From Lactobacillus amylolyticus DSM 11664 (lineage in GTDB: Bacteria; Bacillota; Bacilli; Lactobacillales; Lactobacillaceae): a stretch of 46,553 nt of DNA. This document shows, in pieces, positions 7,543 to 16,363 of this stretch; the stretch's first letter is position 1, and each line of letters starts with the position of its first letter. The stretch lies in NCBI RefSeq assembly GCF_000178475.1, contig NZ_ADNY01000010.1, positions 1 to 46,553 of the forward strand, in the 5' to 3' direction. The translations under genes and the position numbers were made by a program. Below the pieces are notes generated by a model, which was given only the letters and a program-made list of their open reading frames with translations, was not told where the DNA came from and searched no databases.

Positions 7543-10224
7543 TCAAATTAAATATGTTTCGCTCTTCAAATACCACTTCTTAACTACAGCCGTGAGCAGA
7601 ATGTAAAGCATTAATAAAATCGCAACGATCCCTAAATAGTAAACAGGAATAGCTCCAAATTTCATCGCATGTGCAATTGAATTAATGAATGGCAAAACTG
7701 TTCCAATAAGGGCCGCGCCAATCGTAGCAAAAGTAACCACAGGAGCAGCATGCTGACTAATGAATGGAACCTTAGGATCTCTCAAAGCGTGAATGACCAT
7801 TTCCTGCGTCCAAAGAGATTCAATAAACCATCCAGTCCAGAAGATGGAACTGAAAATTATTTTCTGCATTGCATTCGCATTTGCAAAACTTGTTCCAACA
7901 GCGTGCGGACAAACCACAAAGAATAGTAAAGCGAAGGTAATAATATCAAAAATTGAAGAGGTAGGGCCGAAGAAAAACATAAATTTAAGCAGCGTCTTCG
8001 TGCTCCATTTTCGTGGAACAGACAAGTATTTTTCATTCATCGTGTCAAACGGAATAGCTAAACAACTTGTTCCGTAGATCAAGTCCAAAATTAACAATTG
8101 CAGTGGCAACATTGGCAAAAATGGCAAGAGTGATGATGCAACCAAAATGGATAAAATATTGCCGAAATTGGAGGAAAGGGTAATCTTAATATATTTCATG
8201 GTGTTGCCAAAGATCTGCCGGCCAATGCGGACTCCTTTTTCAAGAATTCGTAAATCCTTGTGCAGCAAAATAATATCAGCTGACTGCTTAGCAATGTCGA
8301 CTGCAGTATCAACAGAAATAGCAACATCGGCTGACTTCATTGCTGGAGCATCATTGATGCCATCGCCCATATATGCAACTGTGTGGCCATTTTCTTTGAG
8401 TAAATCAATAATCTTAGCCTTTAGTTCAGGTGCCAGCTTAACGAAGATATTGCATTCTTCCACCATCTTTTTCATTTCTTCATCGGTTTTATTTTCAAAA
8501 TCGCTACCTTGATAAACTTTATCAACATTGAGTCCAACTTTTGAACCGACATTGCGAGTTACTTCTTGGTTATCACCTGTTAAAATTTTGACAGTGATAC
8601 CGTCATTTTTGAGATTAGTCAATGCTTCTTTAGCCGTTTCCTTAGGTGGATCAAGGAAAGCTAAGAATCCTGCTAAAGTTAAATTGTTTTCATCTTCAAC
8701 GCTAAATTCGCCAACTGGAGCGGGATTTTTCTTATAACCGAGCATGACAACGCGCAAGCCATCATTATTGAGATCTTTGATTTTTTGCAAAATATCTTGA
8801 CGAATTTTGTCATTTAATGGTTTGATTTGGTTATCGATTTCAACTTGGCTTGAACAAGCAAGCATTTCTTCGGCAGCGCCTTTAGTAACTAATAAATGTT
8901 CATGATCTTTATTCATCACCACAACACTCATCCGACGACGCTTGAAATCAAATGGAATTTCATCAATCTTTTGGTAGTTTGCTTTAATTTTTGCGGTATC
9001 GATTTCGTTTTTGGCCGCATCGATAATTGCTTTATCGATCAGATCTTTCATCCCTGTTTGATAATGACTGTTCAAATAGGAAAGACCTAGGACCTTTTTA
9101 GTCTCTTTTAAACTAAGATCATAGTGTCGCTCTAGGACAACCTTATCTTGAGTCAAAGTACCAGTTTTATCGGTACAAAGAATGTCTGCGGAACCGAAGT
9201 TCTGAATTGAATTCATTCTTTTAACAATCGTGCCGTGCTTGGACATTTCGATTGAACCCTTGACCAAGTTGCTGGTAACAATAACAGGCAACATTTCTGG
9301 AGTAAGGCCAACAGCAATAGCAATCGCAAAAATTAAAGCGTTGAGCCAATTTCCTTTAGTTAAAACGTTAATAATAAAAACTAACGGAGCGATTATTGCC
9401 GTCATTAGCAGCAAAATTTTTGAAATGTTTTTAATGCCGACGTCAAAAGTAGTCTCTTTAACTTTATTGTTGGAAATGCTTTTGGCTAATTTACCAAAAA
9501 CGGTCTGTTCTCCTGTAGCAAACACAACGCCGGTGCCAGAACCTGAAACGATGACAGTTCCTTCGTATAAAATATTTGGATAATCTAAATAAGTTTTAGA
9601 ATCAGGCTTTGGCTTTTTATCGGCCATTTTTTCAACCGGATTTGATTCACCGTTCAAAGAACTTGATGAACAAAAGAGATCTTTGCTGCGAATTAAGCGC
9701 ATGTCAGCAGGAACCAAATCGCCCGCAGCTAAGTTGATCACATCGCCGATAACGACATCCTTTGTAGGTAATTCTTGATTCTTCCCATCACGGCGAATAT
9801 TAGTCGTGACGGAAATCATCTTGAGCAAGGATTCAACAGCGTTATTGGTTTTGACATTTTGAATAAAACTCGTCAAACCGGAAATAACAATCATGGTTAG
9901 CATGATGATAACAGTGCTTAAGTCTTTTTGATCATTTGGAACTAAGAGATAATTAGTGAAAAAAGACAAAGTTGCAAGAATCACTAACACGATAGTGAAT
10001 GGGGTTAGAAATGATTCGACTAGATAATGAAGGGTCGTATGCTTTTGTTTATTAGCAATTTCATTAGGGCCATACTTTTCTAATCGCGCTCTCGCTTCAC
10101 TAGATGTAAGGCCGTTAACAGATGTATGCAGTTTAGTTAAAACAGTATTTTTGTCTGCTAATGACATTTCTTGCATAAACTTGGTATCCGGAGTTATTTT
10201 TCTGGATTGGTTGATCTTTAACAT
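7543..10224 (-). CDS. mgtA: Magnesium-translocating P-type ATPase
   Basis: Imports Mg2+ across the cytoplasmic membrane at the cost of ATP. The ~893-aa protein has an N-terminal cation-ATPase domain (~20-90), the actuator motif LNGES (~190), the intramembrane GLTPEMLPV (~306), the phosphorylation site DKTGTLT (Asp ~352), the hinge GDGINDAPAMKSAD, and ten predicted membrane segments. Near the C-terminus IPFDTMNEKYLSVPRKW is typical of the MgtA/MgtB branch rather than Ca2+ or Na+ pumps. ATG 10224 is chosen because AAGGAG lies 8 bp upstream; the TTG at 10230 is too close to it. Expression is probably controlled by the M-box and terminator in its leader. Monocistronic. Confidence 0.95.
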   Translation of the reverse strand: MLKINQSRKITPDTKFMQEMSLADKNTVLTKLHTSVNGLTSSEARARLEKYGPNEIANKQKHTTLHYLVESFLTPFTIVLVILATLSFFTNYLLVPNDQKDLSTVIIMLTMIVISGLTSFIQNVKTNNAVESLLKMISVTTNIRRDGKNQELPTKDVVIGDVINLAAGDLVPADMRLIRSKDLFCSSSSLNGESNPVEKMADKKPKPDSKTYLDYPNILYEGTVIVSGSGTGVVFATGEQTVFGKLAKSISNNKVKETTFDVGIKNISKILLLMTAIIAPLVFIINVLTKGNWLNALIFAIAIAVGLTPEMLPVIVTSNLVKGSIEMSKHGTIVKRMNSIQNFGSADILCTDKTGTLTQDKVVLERHYDLSLKETKKVLGLSYLNSHYQTGMKDLIDKAIIDAAKNEIDTAKIKANYQKIDEIPFDFKRRRMSVVVMNKDHEHLLVTKGAAEEMLACSSQVEIDNQIKPLNDKIRQDILQKIKDLNNDGLRVVMLGYKKNPAPVGEFSVEDENNLTLAGFLAFLDPPKETAKEALTNLKNDGITVKILTGDNQEVTRNVGSKVGLNVDKVYQGSDFENKTDEEMKKMVEECNIFVKLAPELKAKIIDLLKENGHTVAYMGDGINDAPAMKSADVAISVDTAVDIAKQSADIILLHKDLRILEKGVRIGRQIFGNTMKYIKITLSSNFGNILSILVASSLLPFLPMLPLQLLILDLIYGTSCLAIPFDTMNEKYLSVPRKWSTKTLLKFMFFFGPTSSIFDIITFALLFFVVCPHAVGTSFANANAMQKIIFSSIFWTGWFIESLWTQEMVIHALRDPKVPFISQHAAPVVTFATIGAALIGTVLPFINSIAHAMKFGAIPVYYLGIVAILLMLYILLTAVVKKWYLKSETYLI

Positions 10225-10262
10225 TATCAATTCTCCTTATAAAAAATACTCGGCAAATAAAC

Positions 10263-10291
10263 AAAAAAGCTGGTGCATGCACTGCACCAGC
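10263..10291 (-). terminator. M-box expression platform terminator
   Basis: Read on the minus strand: GCTGGTGCA, loop GTGCA, TGCACCAGC, then six T. It sits between the M-box aptamer and the mgtA start, so high Mg2+ would favour termination before mgtA. Confidence 0.85.
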
Positions 10292-10294
10292 TTC

Positions 10295-10480
10295 ACCAAG
10301 CGATTTTTACTCGTCGTTCAGTTTTAACACTACGTGACGTAAATTGGTTAAATTAGCTGACTGAGAAAAGCCTTGTATCGACCATTCTTGTTTTACTCGT
10401 TGGCATCTCTAGATGTTGCTGGGCATCAGCATATGTTCACGTAGGAGTCTCACCTAACAGTTCATTTGCTTTGCTATTCA
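10295..10480 (-). promoter_or_regulatory. M-box (ykoK) magnesium riboswitch
   Basis: On the minus strand the conserved M-box core is readable in order: GTTAGGTGAGACTCCTACGT, then ACATATGCTGATGCCCA, GCAACATCTAGAGATGCCAA and CGAGTAAAAC, followed by a variable arm and the GACGAGTAAAAA tail. Spacing and order match the family. Mg2+ binding compacts the aptamer and lets the terminator at 10263-10291 form. Boundaries are approximate. Confidence 0.93.
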
Positions 10481-10512
10481 ATTTTCAGTGACTATCCTAA
10501 AGCTCTGAATTT

Positions 10513-10537
10513 AGTGTGTTAATTTACTTAACACACT
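10513..10537. promoter_or_regulatory. Perfect palindrome near the mgtA transcription start
   Basis: AGTGTGTTAA (10513-10522) and TTAACACACT (10528-10537) with a 5-bp spacer. No T-run follows on either strand, so it is more likely an operator than a terminator. On the minus strand it lies just after TATAAAAT, a plausible -10 for the mgtA leader. The regulator is unknown. Confidence 0.5.
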
Positions 10538-10559
10538 CATATATTTTATATCGATTTGG

Positions 10560-10603
10560 TAAAGATTAAGTAAAGATTAAGTAAAGAATAAGTAAAGACT
10601 GTG
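10560..10603. repeat. Four 11-bp direct repeats upstream of mgtA promoter
   Basis: TAAAGATTAAG (10560), TAAAGATTAAG (10571), TAAAGAATAAG (10582) and TAAAGACTGTG (10593) recur with an exact 11-bp period. On the minus strand the unit reads TTTACTTAATC-like, directly upstream of the probable promoter. An 11-bp period of direct repeats is characteristic of OmpR/PhoP-family response-regulator sites. Regulation of mgtA by such a system is inference. Confidence 0.5.
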
Positions 10604-10613
10604 AAACGATTGA

Positions 10614-11027
10614 GTGAATAGGCACTATTTTTTGTCATCGTTGCTTTATTCTTTTGTCACTCCTGCCTTGACAATTCTACTTCCAAAAGTTGCACAAGAA
10701 TTTAAAAATGCGACTTTTTATAGTGCTTTTTATATCTGCTTTATAATTGGTTTTATAGCTGGTTCGATTATGACAGAAAAAATGAAAGTGAAAGTAAAGA
10801 CAATAAGTATTACTTGGTTACTAAGTGCTTTACCGGTTTTATTGATGCTTTTTTTAACTAAAAATTGGTTTGGATTTAGTTTATTGATTTTTTCTTTTGG
10901 TTTTATTACAAACATTCATAATATTTTATCCGAATCTATGATTCAAATAGTTTCAGATGATCAAATATTAGGTAGAATTTTAACTACAATTCGAACAAGT
11001 ACATCTATTGGTGGCCCAATAGAATAA
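10614..11027 (+). pseudogene. MFS transporter remnant
   Basis: A 137-aa frame starting at a GTG without a ribosome-binding site. It has about four hydrophobic segments (TILLPKVA, FYICFIIGFIAGSIM, WLLSALPVLLMLF, FSLLIFSFGFI) and ends RTSTSIGGPIE, where full-length MFS proteins continue. Intact members have ~400 aa and 12 helices, so this is an internal or C-terminal-half fragment. Substrate unknown. It abuts the mgtA regulatory repeats, so the upstream half may have been lost by deletion. Confidence 0.65.
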
Positions 11028-11128
11028 AAAAGCATATTGAATATGAACTGAGACCTAAAAGTGAGACACTTTATATGTTTAAAATAAACTTGAGTAAGTT
11101 TATATGAATAGCGTCAGGAGAAAATCAC

Positions 11129-11752
11129 ATGAAAACAAATGATCAATTTACTGACTGGGCTGTTGAGTTACAGAGTATTGCGCAGAATGGTCTTAAGTAC
11201 AGCCATGATGTTTTTGATCGTGAACGTTATCAGCAAGTTCGTGAAATTGCCGCGCAAATGATGGAAATCAAAACAGGGATGTCGATCAAGCAAGTCAAAA
11301 CTTTGTTTTGTGGTGATGAAGGATATCAAACACCCAAAATTGAAACACGGGCGGCTATTTTTAAAGATGATAAAATTCTGCTTGTGCATGAAAAACTTAC
11401 GGACGATTGGTCAATGCCAGGAGGGTGGTGTGAAGCTAATCTTTCGACTGAGGAAAATTGCATTAAAGAAGCAAAGGAAGAATCAGGCAGGGATGTTAAA
11501 CCTGTTTTGTTGATTGCTTTGCAGGATAGAAATAAGCATAATAAACCAATTCTAGCTACAGGAATAATGAAGGCCTTTTATTTGTGCCAAGTAATAGGTG
11601 GAGAGTTTGAAGAAAATGATGAGACAAGTGATTGCCGTTATTTTGCTTTAGATAATTTGCCTAAACTTTCGATTGATCGTAATACTCCTGAACAAATAAA
11701 GATGTGCTATGAAGCGTCTAAGGATAATCATTGGAGAACAAAATTTGATTAA
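11129..11752 (+). CDS. NUDIX hydrolase with N-terminal NUDIX-associated domain
   Basis: A 207-aa cytosolic pyrophosphohydrolase, ADP-ribose-pyrophosphatase-like by architecture. An N-terminal helical domain (~1-65) is followed by the NUDIX fold. The NUDIX box reads GGWCEANLSTEENC then KEAKEESG, with the metal-binding KEAKEE glutamates around residues 116-121. Substrate could be ADP-ribose, a dinucleotide or a damaged nucleotide. AGGAG precedes ATG 11129. Single gene, followed by a bidirectional terminator. Confidence 0.88.
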   Translation: MKTNDQFTDWAVELQSIAQNGLKYSHDVFDRERYQQVREIAAQMMEIKTGMSIKQVKTLFCGDEGYQTPKIETRAAIFKDDKILLVHEKLTDDWSMPGGWCEANLSTEENCIKEAKEESGRDVKPVLLIALQDRNKHNKPILATGIMKAFYLCQVIGGEFEENDETSDCRYFALDNLPKLSIDRNTPEQIKMCYEASKDNHWRTKFD

Positions 11753-11758
11753 GAAACA

Positions 11759-11789
11759 AAAATGCAAGCATTTTATTGCTTGCATTTTT
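11759..11789. terminator. Bidirectional terminator between NUDIX gene and SDR
   Basis: AAAATGCAAGCA, TTTTAT loop, TGCTTGCATTTTT: a 12-bp stem with T-runs on both strands, between convergent genes. Confidence 0.85.
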
Positions 11790-12612
11790 AATTATTTATC
11801 TGTTTTTTGCTTGTGTCGGCCCATTTTTTCGTTTCATTTAATCTACGTTGTAATTCTTTTTGGATGAAATTCAATGCATCGCTGCCTAACAAAAGCTGCT
11901 TTGGATAATCATCTTTTTGAATTTCTTCATAGATGACTTCGCCGGCCTTCATTGGATCACCAGGAACGTTTAAATCTGCAGGAATATTCTTCTTGCAATC
12001 CAATTCATTATCGCCAGAATACTTTTGCTGATCGTAATCTTTAACTTTGTCCTTTGTTTCTTCCAAGCTAGCATAAAAGTCAGTTTGGAAACCGCCAGGT
12101 TCAACGATCATCACCTTAATGTTAAATGGAGCAATTTCTCTTTCCAAAGCATCAGAAATTGACTCTAAAGCTGCCTTGGTAGCTGCGTAAAAACTGGAGC
12201 CCGTGCTGCCGCGAACAGCATCGACAGATGAAATATTGATAATCGCACCTTTTTTAAGAGTCCACATTTTTGGCAGAACTGCTTGAGTTAAGTCGACTGG
12301 CCCAAAGAGGTTGGTATCAAAAACCTTTCTGATTTCGTGATATTTTCCTTCTTCTACGGCGGCGAGGTAGCCATAACCTGCGTTGTTGACCAAAATATCA
12401 ATGTGATCCAGGTCTTGAACATAAGTCATAAACTTTTTCATCGAGTCCGTGTCGGTTAGATCCAATTGCTTGGGGATGCAACGATCTGGGTATTGGTCAA
12501 CGAGACTTTGCAATTTCTCTGTCTTGCGGGAAGTTACAATCACCTTTTCACCGTGCTTCAATGCGGCTAATGCGATTCCAGTTGATGCTCCAGTAATAAT
12601 TCATGTTTTCAT
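11788..12612 (-). pseudogene. Short-chain dehydrogenase with early nonsense codon
   Basis: NAD(P)-dependent oxidoreductase of the classical SDR family. From ATG 12612 the frame reads MKT-stop-IITGASTGI. The TGA at 12601-12603 stands where related proteins have Trp, and the cofactor loop GASTGI runs straight into ALAALKHG, so part of the first helix seems missing too. The remaining frame is open for 257 aa from a TTG at 12561, with NNAGYG, INISSVD (catalytic Ser), YAATK (Tyr/Lys) and PGGFQTDF. Without the glycine loop, NAD(P) binding should fail, so I call it broken. Read-through is less likely. The acyltransferase gene ends 14 bp upstream on the same strand. Confidence 0.75.
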
Positions 12613-12625
12613 ATTTATACGTTTT

Positions 12626-13483
12626 CTATTTTTTATCGAATCCAGCTATATCACTATAAGAAAAATGATAGTCCAGTTTTATGTTAAATGCTCGTTCAAA
12701 TGCCTGCTTTTTTTGTAAATAATCCTTTTCTCTCATATCTTTTGCATTTTGAATGATCGATTTGTTAGCGTCGGGATAAATGGTTGGCAGAATATGCACG
12801 ATTTTTTCGGTTTTATAAAAGTCGCGGTGGAACCATTCTTTTGACTTGCGTGGACGAATCTCGACAAAACAGGAGATAATAGGTACCTGCAGCTTAGCAG
12901 CATAATAGTAGGCTCCTTTTTGAAGAGGGCGGGGCTTGCAGTAGTTGAACCACATTTCCTGTTCTGGATAAACGAGCACCCATGCTTTTTTCTGAAAAAC
13001 TTCTTTGATTTTGTTCGGCAAAGTGTGTCCCAAATAGTGCAGATCATGATTGATCGGAATAGTATCGGCATTGCGAACAATCAGTCCTATCGGGAAAAGC
13101 ATGACTAAGTTGGTATCATTGATAATAAAAAACAAACGCCGATGCTGCCTCATGGCTAATTTTTTGATGGGCAACACGTCAAGTTGGTTGTAATGATTGC
13201 TAGTAATAAAGGCGTGCTCAGAGTGTGGCAAATTTTCTAAACCGCGAAATTGTACATCAGTAGAAAAAATGGGGGTGATCAAATTGAAAACTCCACGCAG
13301 CAAATAATTAAAGAAAAGATAAGGCGCCTTGTCCTTATTTGCCCAAAACTTGCGAATCAGGGCGTTGCTCTGTTCTTTGCTTAAAACCGGGTCGCCTATT
13401 TCCGCTTTTTTATGAAATTTTTTCTGCTCGGCGTTGCTTTTTATTTTCTCAATTACTTGTCGTCGATGACGGGCGATAATCAT
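12626..13483 (-). CDS. Lysophospholipid acyltransferase family protein (PlsC-like)
   Basis: A 285-aa putative acyltransferase acting on a lipid at the membrane. The family's block I HX4D is NHYNQLD in ITSNHYNQLDVLP. A later block reads VYPEQEMW, and a strand-rich region with PIISCFVEI follows, as in PlsC-type proteins. The N-terminal ~50 residues are charged and the segment around FFNYLLRGVFNLI may be a membrane contact. Substrate specificity cannot be told from sequence. GAAGG precedes ATG 13483. It likely shares a transcript with the broken SDR downstream. Confidence 0.8.
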   Translation of the reverse strand: MIIARHRRQVIEKIKSNAEQKKFHKKAEIGDPVLSKEQSNALIRKFWANKDKAPYLFFNYLLRGVFNLITPIFSTDVQFRGLENLPHSEHAFITSNHYNQLDVLPIKKLAMRQHRRLFFIINDTNLVMLFPIGLIVRNADTIPINHDLHYLGHTLPNKIKEVFQKKAWVLVYPEQEMWFNYCKPRPLQKGAYYYAAKLQVPIISCFVEIRPRKSKEWFHRDFYKTEKIVHILPTIYPDANKSIIQNAKDMREKDYLQKKQAFERAFNIKLDYHFSYSDIAGFDKK

Positions 13484-13544
13484 GCATTTCTACCTTCTTA
13501 CTAAACTTATAATCATTATAGCGTATTTACTGTAAACATTTTGC

Positions 13545-13558
13545 TAATAGCGCTTTCA
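13545..13558. promoter_or_regulatory. cre-like site upstream of the maa remnant
   Basis: The minus strand reads TGAAAGCGCTATTA, one base from the CcpA consensus TGWAARCGYTWNCW. A catabolite-repression site fits a sugar acetyltransferase gene, now broken. Confidence 0.35.
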
Positions 13559-13592
13559 TGATAAAATGAAAACCATAGGAAGAGGGAAATCT

Positions 13593-13971
13593 ATGAAAGA
13601 AAATATTGAAAAATGTTGGCAGGACAGCCTTATCGTCCTGGAAAAGATGAAAGAATGTGATGTGTGGTCCGAATGTTTCCTTAATTACACCACTCCATCC
13701 CTTGATGTATCAACAACGCAATCCAAGAATGCAAGCTGATGGTAAGGTCGATACTGTTGAATATGGTGCGCCGATTACGATTGGCGATAACTGCTGGCTT
13801 GCAAGCAACATAACTGTTTGTCCAGGAGTAACGATTGGCAATGGCTGCGTTATTGGCGCAGGTGCCTTGGTTACTAAAGATGTACCGGATAATTCTTTGG
13901 TTGTTGGCGTGCCAGGCAGAGTGGTTAGAAAAATAACCGAAAAAGATCGGTTGAATAATTATCCATATTAA
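13593..13971 (+). pseudogene. Maltose/galactoside O-acetyltransferase remnant (Maa/LacA type)
   Basis: Intact enzymes (~185-200 aa) are trimeric left-handed beta-helix acetyltransferases that acetylate sugars with acetyl-CoA. ATG 13593 begins MKENIEK, then shifts frame at an A run into MLAGQPYRPGKDERM, the family's N-terminal signature. It then jumps directly to CGPNVSLITPLHP, losing roughly 80 residues. The hexapeptide-repeat C-terminus is intact (GDNCWLASNITVCPGVTIG, ending RLNNYPY; frame open from 13657). A frameshift plus an internal deletion make it non-functional. Confidence 0.85.
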
Positions 13972-13975
13972 TTTT

Positions 13976-14035
13976 TATAAAACATACTTTATAAAAATGC
14001 CTAAAAATGGAAAACATTAAAGTATGTTTTAAAGA
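13976..14035 (+). terminator. Hairpin after the maa remnant
   Basis: AAAACATACTTTA and TAAAGTATGTTTTA flank a ~26-nt loop. It can fold, but the T-tail is weak. A possible terminator for the plus-strand remnant. Confidence 0.4.
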
Positions 14036-14046
14036 ATTTAACCAAA

Positions 14047-14073
14047 AAACGTCTTAGCTTATGCTAAGGCGTT
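14047..14073 (-). terminator. Terminator of ilvE
   Basis: On the minus strand, ACGCCTTAGC, ATAA loop, GCTAAGACGTTTTTT: a 10-bp stem with one wobble or mismatch and six T, 20 bp after the ilvE stop. Confidence 0.8.
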
Positions 14074-14092
14074 TATTTTTTTAATTTTAGTA

Positions 14093-15124
14093 TTAATCCA
14101 AATCAAGTTGAACGGTCCAACCATATTTGTCAGGCAAATCCCCAACTTGAATTCCAAATAGAGTGTTATAAAGCTTTTGAGTCAATGGACCAGCTTCCGT
14201 TTCACTGTGGAAGATATGCTTTTTACCCTTATAAGTTAAAGAACCAACTGGTGAAATAACTGCGGCTGTCCCCATCGCACCAGCTTCTTCGAATTTATCT
14301 ACTTCATCTACTGGAATCTTGGTTTCAATTGGATTCATCCCAAGGTCTTTGGCTACCTTCAAAATTGAGTATTTCGTGATTGAAGGCAAAATTGAATCAG
14401 ATTTTGGAGTTTGGAATTGACCATCCTTAGTAATGCCATAGAAGTTAGCACCACCAAATTCATCAATGTACTTGTGCTGAGCTGGATCCAAATACAAACA
14501 ATCAGCGAAGCCTTCTTTTTTAGCTAAAAGAGAAGGCAACAAACTTCCCGCATAGTTGCCGGCCGTCTTGGCTTGACCAGTTCCAAATGGAGCGGCACGG
14601 TCGTATTCGCTTACTGTGTAAGGCATTGGCTTCAAGCCTTTAACATAGGAACCAACTGGCGTTGCATAAACACGGAAAATATAATTTTCGGCAGGAGCTA
14701 CACCTGTCAAAGGTGAAACACCCATCATGAATGGACGAATATACAAAGTTGCTCCTGTTCCATAAGGCGGAATGAATTCTTGGTTGGCCTTAACGACAGC
14801 TTTGACTGCTTTCAAAAATTCTTCTTCTGGATAAGGTTCCATCAACAATCTCTTAGCGGAATTCACCATTCGTTTGGCGTTTTGGTCTGGACGGAACAAG
14901 TTAACGCCGCCGTCTTTTCTGCGATAAGCTTTAAGGCCTTCGAATACTTCTTGGCCATAGTGCAGCTCTTCGGCCGCCTCGTTAAAAGTTAAAGTAGAAT
15001 CTTGGGTCAAATGACCGCCTTGCCATTTTCCGTCCTTAAAAGTATCAGTCCAGCGATAGGGCAAGTCATGGTAATGAAAGCCTAAGTTATTCCAATCAAG
15101 ATCTGATAATTTTGTTTTAGTCAT
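14093..15124 (-). CDS. ilvE: Branched-chain amino acid aminotransferase
   Basis: A PLP enzyme of fold type IV that interconverts Leu/Ile/Val and their 2-oxoacids with glutamate/2-oxoglutarate. The 343-aa length is normal for the long BCAT subtype. Visible are EVFEGLKAY near 82, RPDQNAKRM, the Lys of QAKTAGNYAGS that should hold PLP, CLYLDPAQHKYIDEFGGAN with the phosphate-proximal Glu, and GTAAVISPVG. ATG 15124 is preceded by a perfect AAGGAGG. Monocistronic. In lactobacilli lacking BCAA biosynthesis it mainly serves amino acid catabolism and aroma or redox balance. Confidence 0.93.
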   Translation of the reverse strand: MTKTKLSDLDWNNLGFHYHDLPYRWTDTFKDGKWQGGHLTQDSTLTFNEAAEELHYGQEVFEGLKAYRRKDGGVNLFRPDQNAKRMVNSAKRLLMEPYPEEEFLKAVKAVVKANQEFIPPYGTGATLYIRPFMMGVSPLTGVAPAENYIFRVYATPVGSYVKGLKPMPYTVSEYDRAAPFGTGQAKTAGNYAGSLLPSLLAKKEGFADCLYLDPAQHKYIDEFGGANFYGITKDGQFQTPKSDSILPSITKYSILKVAKDLGMNPIETKIPVDEVDKFEEAGAMGTAAVISPVGSLTYKGKKHIFHSETEAGPLTQKLYNTLFGIQVGDLPDKYGWTVQLDLD

Positions 15125-15319
15125 AATAAGACCTCCTTAATGCGTTTTAGAATTTGATAAAATCAATAGTTAAAAATATATGATTTGTCAATTAAATTTA
15201 TAACCAGATAAAATAGTAAAAATATAATATATGTGTTGAAATACGTTACTATATGCTATTGTAAAGCAATAAAATAGAATTAAAGTCTTAAATACACACT
15301 TAAGAAAAGAGTTCTAATT

Positions 15320-16273
15320 ATGAAAATAGCATGTTATGGCGTTCGACCATTGGAAAAACCATATTTTGAAAATTTAAATAAAATAAAACTACCAATTGAA
15401 ATTAATCGAAGAATATTTAACCCGAGATGATGCGGAAATGGCGCAAGATTGCGATGCCGTTCTCATACGGGGAAATTGTCTGTGTGATGCTGAGAATTTG
15501 AAGAAATTCAAGTCTTACGGTATAAATTGGGTCTTCACCAGAACTGTAGGCTACAACCATTTTGATCTGCAAGCGGCCAAGAAACTTGGCATTTCCATTG
15601 CACGTGTTCCTAATTATTCACCGTTTGCTGTAGCAAATCTGGCCTTTACTTTGGGTGAGAATCTGGTACACCATGTTGCTGAAGCTAGTTATGAGGTACA
15701 TTTGGGCGATTTCATAATGCATCCCCAATATTTTGCGACAGAATTTAATCGTCTAACAATCGGTATCTTCGGCGCTGGCAAAATCGGTGTCGCAGAAGCT
15801 AAATTATGGGACGGAATTGGGTACTTGCATATGATCCATTTCCATCTGATCATGCTAAGCAGTACGTTAATTTTGTCTCTCAGGATGAATTGCTCCAAAA
15901 GAGCGATGTTGTCTCTGTTCATGTGTCATATTTTCTTAAAAAGATGAAAACATCGGCTTATTTGGTTAATACCGCGCGTGGCGAACTAGCTGATACCCAA
16001 GCAATCGCTGATGCGATTAGAAGTGGCGAAATTGCGGGCTATGGCGGCGATGTAATTGTTGATGAAAAGCACCTCGTTGGCAAAAAGTTTGAGTCAATCG
16101 GACAGGAACCTGATGCGGCAGTTAGAGAATTAATGAGTCTTTATCCTAAAGTTTTGATGACACCGCATATGGGTTCATTTACTAAACCAGCACTCGAAGA
16201 TATGATTTCTATTTCATACGAAAACTTTCATGAAATGCAGACAAAAGGCAATTGTAAATTTTTACTTAAATAA
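15320..16273 (+). pseudogene. D-2-hydroxyacid dehydrogenase (D-LDH/HicDH type), several lesions
   Basis: Intact relatives (~330 aa) reduce 2-oxoacids to D-2-hydroxyacids with NADH. The gene starts MKIACYGVRPLEKPYFENLN at 15320. It shifts frame near 15395 into LIEEYLTRDDAEMAQDCDAV, with the substrate-binding RTVGYNHFDL and the cofactor loop GIFGAGKIG. It shifts again near 15820 into VLAYDPFPSDHAKQYV. An in-frame gap of about 20 residues follows VSVHV, before LKKMKTSAYLVNTARGEL. The end has the catalytic-His motif TPHMGS. Two frameshifts plus a deletion exclude activity. Confidence 0.85.
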
Positions 16274-16363
16274 TCAGATTCTTTGGTGATAAGAGTGGTA
16301 TTTGCTACTATAAATGTCTTATAATGTGATTAATGAAAGTGATTTAAAAGAGGTGCAAATATT

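Noticed and set aside
7793..9583. Plus-strand ORFs of 64-121 aa inside mgtA
   Set aside because: Antisense shadows of a long conserved P-type ATPase frame.
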